Positions 1-7,734 of a stretch of 56,442 nt of DNA are shown here, in pieces. How positions within the stretch are numbered: the stretch's first letter is position 1; every line of letters starts with the position of its first letter. The notes beneath the pieces are model-generated. The model saw only the letters and a list, made by a program, of their open reading frames with translations, did no database searches and was not told the DNA's origin. Position numbers and translations under genes: made by a program. This DNA comes from Alphaproteobacteria bacterium (GTDB lineage: Bacteria > Pseudomonadota > Alphaproteobacteria > Caedimonadales > UBA1908), in the NCBI GenBank assembly GCA_021298595.1, contig JAJTHL010000008.1, positions 1 to 56,442 on the forward strand. Reading direction: 5' to 3'.

Positions 1-1
1 A

Positions 2-1627
2 AAAATAAATCTTGACCATATCTATGCCATCAATCAAGCACATCTTACAAAGCTGAGTCTTGAAGAGGTGATGGGTTATTACAAGAAGATCTTAACGCCT
101 GTGAAAGACCTCCTTGAGTTTCGAGAGGAAGGACTTAAGGCAGAGGATATGGAAGGGTTTTTTGATGCTTTTTTATATAATCTAATAATTTTAACGCCTC
201 CTCATTTGCAAGAGGGCGTCAAAGACTATCTTTTTGATCCAAAAGGAGAATATGCTGGGTTTGTGCCCCTCACACCTCTGACGCAATCATGTATAGCCAA
301 GCGACACGTTGCGCGCCACGAGTACAGTCTTGCGATTAAGGTTTATCAAACTTATTTGCCGCGTTTTATTAACAACGAAAACGACCCGTTAGGCGTAGAT
401 GCCCATGGTCTTCGTGCCTATCATATGTTTCCCTACATGGCCTTGGACTATAGCAACCGCGCGTACGTTTACTATGCACAAGGCTTATATGATTTGTCGT
501 ACCAGTCTTCATGGCTTGCCATGCAGTACTCACAGGTGCTTGTGCCCCGCTATCTCAATGCCATGGCTTTGGTTGCTCTTGAGCGGTACCGTGAGGCAAA
601 AATCCTCTTAAGAGGGCTCAAAGCACTGCCGAGAGATGATTTCAAGCCCTATCCAGATATGTATAGCATTATCAAAGCATCTTATGAGCACGTACTGACG
701 GCCCTTGATGCAGAAAGCGAACTACAGGGGCTACGCGAATGGAAAGAGCATATGAGCCAGCGCCAACATAAAATTCTGAGTCGTTTGCAGCAAAAAATGA
801 AAGAAAAACTTGCGTCTACGAATGCGCTCTCTGATGAAGAGGCACGAAAAAAAGCCGACGCTGTGGCAGCAATGCTCCTTCAAGAAGAGAAGACAGAAAC
901 TCAATCCCATCGTAAAAAAGGAGGGGCGAAATCTCGTAAAAAAAAGGGTGGCGCCCACGCATCTGCACCTAAATCAAAGAAGTCGTCACCATCTGGAGCG
1001 TCCTCATTGCTCACGGTCATCCCGAGAGAAGAAAAGGTGCCACAAGAGGTCACAGGGGTAAAGAGCCCAGGGGCCGCGGCGCCAAACGCGCAGCCCAAAA
1101 AACAAGAAGCGTTACAACTCAAAAATCCTCAAAAGGCCCCGACGACGCCAAACCTGTCAACAAAGAAAAAACAAACAAGCACCACCACAATGACAACTTT
1201 GCGTGAAAAAAGTCCTTCCAAAGGAGCTGTGGCCACGCCAACGACGCCCCCTTCAACGGTGCCCATTGAAGAGTTGATCACAGGGACACCCTATAAGATT
1301 TTTTGCACCCTCTTCGAACCTTTTGAAGGGAATAAAAGAAAAACATCCCTTAAAGTGTCCTTGAGTGATGTGGAGACGCTGATGAAAGCCCTTAAACAAG
1401 TTTATAAAAAAAACGGCGGCAAAGGGTCCCACGAAAAAGCAAATCTCGATTTTGTGACCGAAAGTGGAGAGATGCGTAAGAAAGTGCTGATTCTTGCAAG
1501 GCATACCTACCTGAAGCCTTATCAAATAACAGATCTTTGTATGTCTTTCATCAGTTACGGATTTTATCCCCACTACTTAAAAGATCGCTTGCAAGAAAAA
1601 GGGCACTTACCGGGTGCCGATCGATAA
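2..1627 (+). CDS. Helical TPR-like protein with C-terminal HicA-like domain, 5' truncated by window edge
   Basis: The reading frame is open to the first bases of the window. The first internal ATG (68) has a purine stretch only 2-3 nt away, so the true start probably lies upstream. Counting from that ATG, residues 1-270 are helical with TPR-like alternation (the Tyr-rich stretch at about 75-210 is clearest), about 270-400 is a Lys/Ser/Thr/Pro low-complexity linker, and 405-519 is compact. The C-terminal part resembles the HicA fold: a 'LMKALKQVYKKNGGKGSHEK' segment whose Gly-Ser-His (453-455) matches the HicA catalytic His motif, then a short strand pair with a second His (479) and a final helix. 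No HicB-like gene follows. The HicA assignment comes from motif reading only; RNase activity is not shown. A cytosolic RNA-binding or toxin-like role is possible. Confidence 0.75.
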   Translation, partial: KINLDHIYAINQAHLTKLSLEEVMGYYKKILTPVKDLLEFREEGLKAEDMEGFFDAFLYNLIILTPPHLQEGVKDYLFDPKGEYAGFVPLTPLTQSCIAKRHVARHEYSLAIKVYQTYLPRFINNENDPLGVDAHGLRAYHMFPYMALDYSNRAYVYYAQGLYDLSYQSSWLAMQYSQVLVPRYLNAMALVALERYREAKILLRGLKALPRDDFKPYPDMYSIIKASYEHVLTALDAESELQGLREWKEHMSQRQHKILSRLQQKMKEKLASTNALSDEEARKKADAVAAMLLQEEKTETQSHRKKGGAKSRKKKGGAHASAPKSKKSSPSGASSLLTVIPREEKVPQEVTGVKSPGAAAPNAQPKKQEALQLKNPQKAPTTPNLSTKKKQTSTTTMTTLREKSPSKGAVATPTTPPSTVPIEELITGTPYKIFCTLFEPFEGNKRKTSLKVSLSDVETLMKALKQVYKKNGGKGSHEKANLDFVTESGEMRKKVLILARHTYLKPYQITDLCMSFISYGFYPHYLKDRLQEKGHLPGADR

Positions 1628-1648
1628 TGTGCTGAGTCTTATCTTGCG

Positions 1649-1687
1649 CTCACCCCGTTGCGGTGATTTTAGCCTCAAAGGGGTGAG
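1649..1687. terminator. Possible convergent terminator hairpin
   Basis: CTCACCCC at 1649-1656 pairs with GGGGTGAG at 1680-1687 (8 bp, 23-nt loop). It sits between the convergent ends of the gene stopping at 1627 and the minus-strand gene stopping at 1675, and overlaps the last codons of the latter. There is no clear U-tract, so the call is weak. Confidence 0.3.
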
Positions 1688-2517
1688 GCAGTATGGGTCA
1701 AAAGGCTTTTGCAATAACTGTGCACATCTAGAGAGCAAGTCCAAGTGGAAATCAGCTTGTTGTCAAGGGCATGTTGGATCACAACGCGCCTTACCTTAAG
1801 GTCACTAATCGAGCTTAAGTTGTAAAGAAGGGCACAGATCAAGGTATCCTTTTGGCATTGCCTTACAACGTCAGGCGTTAACAGTGCAAGACTATGTGTT
1901 TGAATGAACTCATCGGGAATCGCGGCAAGGGTGTTAAAGATCGCGATCAAGGTATCCGTTTCTTTGATGGCACAGGTGATGTGGCCAGGAAGTTGAGTCA
2001 ATAAACGCTTCTCCGTTTGGGGTGTGTGCTTTTCAAGGGACTCAAAGAGTGCACCAAGATCATAGCCACTGCGGCAACACGATAGAATCGCAGCAGGTAA
2101 TACGGGTAGGGGCCGTTTTTCGTTGTAAGCGTATAGTTTTCTCAAAAGAAAAAGAAGCTCTTCCCTATCACGACAGTAAGTATGGTACGTGCGAACATGG
2201 GAGAAAAGCGAAGTCGAAAGCACCGAAAGATCCTGAAGCGCTTGTCTTGTGGATGAACTGGATAACGAAGGCTTTTTTGAGTCTGTTAAACAAAGCGCTA
2301 TCAAATGTTTGACGGTGGAAATATTTTCTTCTGTTGGCGGCAAGGAGAGAAGCGCACCCTTTTGTAAGAAGACTTGCCGGATAAAGGACGTGCCATCATA
2401 CATGTCTAGAAGTGCGTTCATCCGGCGTGTGCGCGTTGTCTCATCGGTTACGTCACTGGCTTCAAGAGGGGGCGATGTCATGAAAGGCATGAGGGCTAAA
2501 AGACATAACCCTTTCAT
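1675..2517 (-). CDS. Secreted Cys-periodic helical repeat protein (paralogue A, 280 aa)
   Basis: This is the smallest and last member of the minus-strand paralogue array. I chose the ATG at 2517 because it has GGAAG 7 nt upstream and gives a normal signal peptide (MKGLCLLALMPF... then a small-residue cleavage region near PPLEAS); an in-frame ATG at 2553 would add 12 residues before the signal. The mature part is helical with degenerate repeats. Successive units begin at Cys residues spaced about 34, 40 and 40 apart, with the pattern C-x4-(D/T)L-x2-L-x2-L, a turn, then a second helix with Arg and 'LLTPDVVRQC'. It ends 48 nt before the 1012-aa paralogue's stop side, so the two may share a transcript. 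Function is unknown; export to the periplasm or beyond is inferred from the signal peptide. Confidence 0.85.
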   Translation of the reverse strand: MKGLCLLALMPFMTSPPLEASDVTDETTRTRRMNALLDMYDGTSFIRQVFLQKGALLSLPPTEENISTVKHLIALCLTDSKKPSLSSSSTRQALQDLSVLSTSLFSHVRTYHTYCRDREELLFLLRKLYAYNEKRPLPVLPAAILSCCRSGYDLGALFESLEKHTPQTEKRLLTQLPGHITCAIKETDTLIAIFNTLAAIPDEFIQTHSLALLTPDVVRQCQKDTLICALLYNLSSISDLKVRRVVIQHALDNKLISTWTCSLDVHSYCKSLLTHTASPL

Positions 2518-2565
2518 GGTGTTACTTCCGCTTCTTAAGCAGGCAAAATTCATAGTATAAGCACC

Positions 2566-5500
2566 TTATTCACTTTGGGTGTGGGACTGAGTAGGCGCAC
2601 CGGGATGTAACACTTCCTTTCTTTGTGCGCTTTTCCAAAGACTTTTCAGAATCATCACGGCACTTTGAGGGCTTTGACAAAAGCTTGCTTGCTGTTCTGT
2701 GAACGCCTTGAGAATACGCAGACGTAGTTCCTTGTCTTTCATAGCGCTGACGGTCTCAATAAAGGGCGTGAGGGCCTCACCATCGTGACCATGCAGTTTA
2801 AGAATCGCGTCTGTGAGATACGAGAAAATTTCTGCTCGTTCCTCATCGGACTCAAGGTTGCCAAGGGCTTTGATGAGCGGCGCACGGTTATGGGTGATTT
2901 TGTCGGAGATTGTATGAAAATAAGTCATTACTTGACGCCGGGAGGAGGCATTTTCAATCTCAAACGCAGCTTTTACAAGCGCCGCACTATCATGGCGTTG
3001 GTGCGCTTCTTTTAAGACTTTAGCCGTGAACAGTGTTGGAACATAGTCCCATTGGTCTTGGGGGGCAAAGGTTGCGATGGCTTCTAAATAGTCACCCAAA
3101 TCAGAAGAAAGGCTTTCCACTAAGTGCTTATTTACAGTCCTCAAAAGATTATTTTGTGTACAATCGTCTAGTTCAGCCATGGCAAGGACCAGATCACAGA
3201 TTTGTCCAATGGTTGGCCCGTGGGGCAAAAGATAGGTGCGAACTTTCTCCCAAAGCGCGTCTCTTTTATGGTCTTCAAGTGTGGCCAAGTACTGGAGGAG
3301 CGTGGCGGCATCAAATACGCAGACTGCCTTATTTGTATGGAGGAGGTCATTCTGTAATATGGAAATGATCTTGCGACGCTTTTCATAGTCTGTGATTGTG
3401 CCCAGAATTTGTACAAGGGCTGTAACGTCTTCGGCGGATTGGCAGAAGGAAAGAACATGCTCTTTGATGGTGAGGCAAAGCTCGCTCCTAAGGGCTGAGT
3501 CAGAGATCTTTCTCAAAGAATTCATAAGCTCGCTCACGTCTTCTACGAGATCTTCTGCGTTGGTGAGGCCCTCTACAAGACCACTTATTTCAACGCGTTC
3601 TTCTTGGGTAGGGATCTCTGCCAAAGCGCGCGCGAGGGTATGAAATCGCTCATACGTTTGACACTGTCCTAAAAGTGAAAGGGAGGTGATGTTTTTTAAG
3701 GGAACATCAAGGCACGTCTTGTCTATGAAAAGAAGGTCTTCAAGGAGCCGAATCGTACAGGAATTGTTTTGCGCGTCAAAAAGAAGCTCTGGGTGGTTGA
3801 CGAGAAAGCGCGCACATGCCCTCCTTTTTGACTGTGGCAAGGGGCGCAGCGTGTGTATCGCTTCACCCATTTCTTTATGGCACAGCGCGACGAATCTGGG
3901 CGTAAGAAGCTCCTCCATATGAGCGCGCCGTCTTTTCCCGGGTGTTGTTGCATACTCAACCAATGCTTCTACAAGACCCTGACCACATAAGTAACTTTGT
4001 GACAATCGGTTATCCCAAAGCTGTGATGCAAGGCGCTGACGCTTTGGAGAGAGTGAAGAAAATTCACATAGAAGATAACGTAGGGACTCTGGTGTTTGTC
4101 GGTCCTTTATGGGGTCTTCATCACATACTTCGATGAGAGAGGAGATGCGACGTGAGGAGCGTGTCTTCATGAAGTGTTCTAGGAGTCTTTTTAACTGAGT
4201 TGGGTCTTTGGCGTTGGGAAGGTACAGCTCGTTTACAAGTTTTACAACCTGGGTTCTTATGGGGGCAGACATGGCCCCCAAGGCGCGAACGTATGCGACC
4301 CTATCATCGGGATTGGGGTAACATTGAGAAAAAGGGCCCATAACGATGTCATTAATTTCTTGACGCCCCCCTTGCGAGGGAACAGCTGCTAGGGCGACGC
4401 TATATTTTGAGAGTTGTGTCAAATCCTGAGCGTTTTTTATTAAGGGGAGGGAAAAAAAGGCCGATAAGTCAGCGGCCGGGACACGGCGATCTACCTCTAA
4501 AATCATTTGAGATAAAGAGATCGCTGTCTGGGTATCGATGCACCTGCTAAAAAAAGTTGACGCTAGAATTTTATAAACCCGCTGCCGTGTAGGCAGATCG
4601 GTGATGGTCCCATAAAAGTTCACAAGATCACGAAGATCACTCGGGCTTGGCTCAAGGGACAGAAGAGGTCTCGGGAAAAGAGGGCGTTCGTTGATCGTTG
4701 ACAGCGTAATGAGCGTGTTAATGGTGGTTAAGAGGTGACGCTGATGATGGCAGTGGGAAAAAAATTGCTCTGTGAACGTATCAAAGACATTTTGACGTTG
4801 GGTCGCTCTAGGGATTTTTTGAAATGAGCTGACAATTTTGGCAACAGCCATCACAGAGGGGACCAAGTCTTTGCCCTCAAGTCGTGGTTTTTTCTTACAT
4901 AGTAAAAGAACGCTTTGTGTTAAAAACCCTCTGAGTTGTTTTCGCTCTTCATGATTTGGAAAAAGGGCAAAGGCATTGATCAGAGTTGTCACGTTGAGGC
5001 CATTGGTGCACAAGGACAGAAGGGGGGCATCTATGTGATGTGACATATCTGGGCGATCAGCACTTGAAAGCGACCACAAAGTTCCAGCAAGCCTCATAAG
5101 TTCGAATCCGGCACTACAGCGTGCGACCATACCCGGTGTCAGGGCCAAAAAGAATGTTTCTCTTTCCTGGGGCGGGTGGGCCACACATTGCAAATGAATC
5201 TTTTCAAGAAAATTCGGGGGTATTAAAGCGCGACTTTTTGCAAGCTGTGAGGCAAATCCTTGTTGACATTTTTGAACGAGGGCCTCGAGGTGTTTTTCGC
5301 CGTTGTCGTGCACAAGGCAGTAAGAAAGTGAGTCTTCGTATGTGCCAAGAAGGGCTCGCTGTGGGTTTTTACTTGCAAACGGACCTGTAAGAAACGCCTG
5401 CCATTTTTCATGACGGCGCCCATCATCGAGAGGCAAATGACGAGAAGGTGAAGAGGCGAAAGGGGGAGGGGGCACAACAGAAGGAGATGAAAAACTTGGC

Positions 5501-5604
5501 GCCCCATCTGGATCTTCTTGCTCGCCCGGATAGGCCCCTAAGGGGTGTATGGATAAATAAATCGCGGCCCAGAAAGATGTTCTTAAGAGCAGGCATTTTT
5601 TCAA
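2566..5604 (-). CDS. Secreted Cys-periodic helical repeat protein (paralogue B, 1012 aa)
   Basis: The largest member of the family. It starts at TTG (5604), supported by GGAGGG six bases upstream and a good promoter (5637-5665). Signal peptide at residues 1-24 (MKKCLLLRTSFWAAIYLSIH, then PLGA); residues 25-60 are Pro/Ser-rich. From about 110 to the end the protein is tandem two-helix repeats of about 36-49 residues. The clearest units run from Cys163 to Cys199 to Cys236, with 'LTPGMVARC' and 'LINAFALFPNHEERKQL' as examples; further copies include 'CQSAEDVTALVQILGTI'. This suggests an alpha-solenoid of HEAT-like unit length, but I cannot match it to HEAT, TPR, PPR or Sel1 consensus. No catalytic motif is visible. 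It is probably a protein-binding scaffold exported from the cell (inference). Confidence 0.9.
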   Translation of the reverse strand: MKKCLLLRTSFWAAIYLSIHPLGAYPGEQEDPDGAPSFSSPSVVPPPPFASSPSRHLPLDDGRRHEKWQAFLTGPFASKNPQRALLGTYEDSLSYCLVHDNGEKHLEALVQKCQQGFASQLAKSRALIPPNFLEKIHLQCVAHPPQERETFFLALTPGMVARCSAGFELMRLAGTLWSLSSADRPDMSHHIDAPLLSLCTNGLNVTTLINAFALFPNHEERKQLRGFLTQSVLLLCKKKPRLEGKDLVPSVMAVAKIVSSFQKIPRATQRQNVFDTFTEQFFSHCHHQRHLLTTINTLITLSTINERPLFPRPLLSLEPSPSDLRDLVNFYGTITDLPTRQRVYKILASTFFSRCIDTQTAISLSQMILEVDRRVPAADLSAFFSLPLIKNAQDLTQLSKYSVALAAVPSQGGRQEINDIVMGPFSQCYPNPDDRVAYVRALGAMSAPIRTQVVKLVNELYLPNAKDPTQLKRLLEHFMKTRSSRRISSLIEVCDEDPIKDRQTPESLRYLLCEFSSLSPKRQRLASQLWDNRLSQSYLCGQGLVEALVEYATTPGKRRRAHMEELLTPRFVALCHKEMGEAIHTLRPLPQSKRRACARFLVNHPELLFDAQNNSCTIRLLEDLLFIDKTCLDVPLKNITSLSLLGQCQTYERFHTLARALAEIPTQEERVEISGLVEGLTNAEDLVEDVSELMNSLRKISDSALRSELCLTIKEHVLSFCQSAEDVTALVQILGTITDYEKRRKIISILQNDLLHTNKAVCVFDAATLLQYLATLEDHKRDALWEKVRTYLLPHGPTIGQICDLVLAMAELDDCTQNNLLRTVNKHLVESLSSDLGDYLEAIATFAPQDQWDYVPTLFTAKVLKEAHQRHDSAALVKAAFEIENASSRRQVMTYFHTISDKITHNRAPLIKALGNLESDEERAEIFSYLTDAILKLHGHDGEALTPFIETVSAMKDKELRLRILKAFTEQQASFCQSPQSAVMILKSLWKSAQRKEVLHPGAPTQSHTQSE

Positions 5605-5636
5605 AATGGTCCCTCCACTGTTGCAAAAATCAGGCG

Positions 5637-5665
5637 ATCCTATGGCTTTTACTTTTTTGTGTCAA
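5637..5665 (-). promoter_or_regulatory. Sigma70-type promoter of the 1012-aa repeat protein gene
   Basis: On the minus strand TTGACA (5665-5660) is followed after exactly 17 bp by TAGGAT (5642-5637). Transcription would start near 5630, leaving a leader of about 25 nt with GGAGGG (5616-5611) before the TTG start at 5604. This is one of the best -35/-10 pairs in the window, and it would also serve the downstream paralogue A. Confidence 0.65.
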
Positions 5666-5805
5666 TGGGTTAACCGTCGCCTCAAGGTCTTGTTTACAGC
5701 CATACCTCTAGTAAACCCTTGTCGGAAGCCTGATGCAATAGTTATTTATGGGCAAAGACCAAGCAGGCGCTTATGGGAACATTGCCCTCTCGAGGCGCGC
5801 GGCAT

Positions 5806-6666
5806 TTAAAGTTTGGCGCCAAGGGCTTGGGCAAGCTTTTCGATGGTATGGATGACGTCCTCGCCAGACGCGCACGTCTCCAGTATTTCTTCGCCAAGGT
5901 GCGACGCGACTTTGTGACGAAGATCTGGATTTTTGATACTTGAGAACGCTTTAAGCGTCTGGGCGCTTTCTGCTGCACACGTGCACGCCTCAAAAAGAGT
6001 AGGGGTTAAAAACACAGATAACTCTTCTTGTAAAAAGAGTGCGGGAATTTTTCCCAACACGCGCACAGTATGACCCACATCATAAGGACGTGAAAAATGC
6101 GCGTGAAAGTGAGTCTCGGCCACCTCCACAACAAGGGGGCGTTTCACAGGGGAGATTTCTTGTAGGGCTTGTAACATCTCAAGACGTTCATCACAGGTGC
6201 CACATCCCTTTAAAAGGGAGTGACTTGCCACAAGTGATAAGGTCTGTGCTTCATGATTTGGAAAATGACTGAGGGCTTTGATGAAACCAGCAGCCGGTTC
6301 AAATCCCCCACACTTTTGGATAAACGCGCGTGATGTTAAGAGAGATCTGAAAAAGTCTTCTTGGATTTTTGTTCTCACGTGGGTGAAAAGCTCGGTCACG
6401 GTGATGAGATCGGTTGCGGTTTCGCATCGTCCCACAAGGGACATGGAAAGCGCGCCGTGTGCTTTTTCCAAAGTAAGAGAAGAGGCGATTTTGTCGAGAT
6501 ACTTATTTAAAAGCGCTTCTTCTGTTTTCGTGAAAGGTATCGCTTGAAGCCGGCCCTCTTTGTAGTCGTCCCACAAATGGTCTGCGTGACTTTTAGAGGC
6601 ACTGGCATGAGCAAGGGTGCTCAAAGAGAGAAGGGCGCCCAAGGCAGCAGTAAAGAGATGTTTCAT
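5806..6666 (-). CDS. Secreted Cys-periodic helical repeat protein (paralogue C, 286 aa)
   Basis: The start ATG at 6666 gives a clear signal peptide (MKHLFTAALGALLSLSTLAH, cleavage after ASA). This short member shows the repeat best. From the Cys in 'SLVGRC' onward, unit lengths measured Cys to Cys (or to the replacing His) are 38, 36, 36, 38 and 37 residues. Each unit has a first helix ending in A(L/F)..(I/F), a short turn often containing Pro or Asn, then a second helix with Arg or a charged residue and a terminal 'L(L/T)..(L/I)...C'. About 200 bp with a promoter separates it from paralogue B; paralogue D lies 58 nt upstream. It has no enzymatic motif and no recognised family. Role unknown, with export likely. 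Confidence 0.85.
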   Translation of the reverse strand: MKHLFTAALGALLSLSTLAHASASKSHADHLWDDYKEGRLQAIPFTKTEEALLNKYLDKIASSLTLEKAHGALSMSLVGRCETATDLITVTELFTHVRTKIQEDFFRSLLTSRAFIQKCGGFEPAAGFIKALSHFPNHEAQTLSLVASHSLLKGCGTCDERLEMLQALQEISPVKRPLVVEVAETHFHAHFSRPYDVGHTVRVLGKIPALFLQEELSVFLTPTLFEACTCAAESAQTLKAFSSIKNPDLRHKVASHLGEEILETCASGEDVIHTIEKLAQALGAKL

Positions 6667-6724
6667 TTTACATAAAGGTCATAAATTTCCTCAAACCTAA
6701 AGAATTTAGCAAAGTAAAACAAGA

Positions 6725-7702
6725 TTATTCTTGCCTTTTGTCAGTTGAGATAACTTTTGAAATTTTATAGAGAAAGATTTTTCCTTTGATCTCTAAAAGA
6801 TCGCTAAGATTGATCAACCCCCCGGAGGTCGAAGAACACCTGTGTAGATTTCCAATCAGTTTCACGAGGGCCTCAGTACCGCACAGTGCAGGAACGAGTT
6901 TGAGACAGGTCTGCACAAGGTCCTCTGTTAAATAATCGAGGGGATTACTGCCCGGGGTATCTTGAGCCTCAAAAAAAGCATTGACCAGTTTTGCACGCTC
7001 GAACGCGTATCGACAATGTCTTGTCAGGGTCGGCGTTAAAAAGGGTGTGGGATCGCGCTGGAACCACTTGGGTGGGAAACCTGCAATCAAATTAACGGTG
7101 TTATGAACGTCAATATCGCAGTATTCAACCGAGTGGGTCATGAACTTGGCAAAGTAAGTCGTAACGTAACGTACTGTATTTGTTCGATGTGACGGGTCTT
7201 TAATGAAACCGAGGTCCGTTATCAGGGTCATAACGCTAAAAGGACTCAGACATGCCTGGACGAGATAGGGATTTAGAACGGAAACGACATGACGGCGCTT
7301 CTCCTCGTTTCTCAGATTTGAAAGTGCTACCAGGGCGCTCATAGTTTTAGGGTTATTGCCGCAAAGGTTTTCAAGGGAAGGCGTCAAGTAAGCTTTGATA
7401 AAGCCAATGCCCATTTTCGGGTCTTGGAGCATAACGATAAATTTATGTAAGACATCAAATCGTTCATTATCATTGGTTGAAAGAGCAGACGCCTTCGCTT
7501 TGAGAAAAGCCTGATCTTGCCCATTAAGAGCCTTGAAACAGGGAATTCTTTCATAATAGTCAGGGGCTTCAAGCAGGTGGCGAGGTATAGGGAGGCGGGA
7601 AGAGTCCGACACATCACCTCTGTCGAAAGGAAAAGACGCATAAACACTTTCGTGTCCCCATAAAAAAACTAAGAAAAGTCCGAGTAGATTGAAGGTCTTC
7701 AT
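6725..7702 (-). CDS. Secreted Cys-periodic helical repeat protein (paralogue D, 325 aa)
   Basis: ATG at 7702, signal peptide MKTFNLLGLFLVFLWGHESV with cleavage near YAS. The middle of the protein carries family repeats: the unit from 'LENLC' to 'LVQAC' is 37 residues and contains 'MSALVALSNLRNEEKRR', followed by 'LITDLGFIKDPSHR' and 'LTPTLTRHC'. The last 60 residues diverge and end without the repeat. Only 32 nt separate its start from the stop of paralogue E, and 58 nt separate its stop from paralogue C, so E-D-C could be co-transcribed. Function unknown; I infer a periplasmic or secreted binding protein from the signal peptide and solenoid-like pattern. Confidence 0.85.
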   Translation of the reverse strand: MKTFNLLGLFLVFLWGHESVYASFPFDRGDVSDSSRLPIPRHLLEAPDYYERIPCFKALNGQDQAFLKAKASALSTNDNERFDVLHKFIVMLQDPKMGIGFIKAYLTPSLENLCGNNPKTMSALVALSNLRNEEKRRHVVSVLNPYLVQACLSPFSVMTLITDLGFIKDPSHRTNTVRYVTTYFAKFMTHSVEYCDIDVHNTVNLIAGFPPKWFQRDPTPFLTPTLTRHCRYAFERAKLVNAFFEAQDTPGSNPLDYLTEDLVQTCLKLVPALCGTEALVKLIGNLHRCSSTSGGLINLSDLLEIKGKIFLYKISKVISTDKRQE

Positions 7703-7734
7703 GGTGTTTCCTTTCTGATTTATGCATCAAAATC

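Noticed and set aside
5095-5115. tRNA T-loop-like sequence AAGTTCGAATCCGG
   Set aside because: It lies inside the 1012-aa gene, has no matching acceptor or anticodon arm, and encodes family sequence on the minus strand.
6290-6312. tRNA-like GGTTCAAATCCCCC
   Set aside because: It is within the 286-aa repeat gene and lacks the remaining cloverleaf and CCA.
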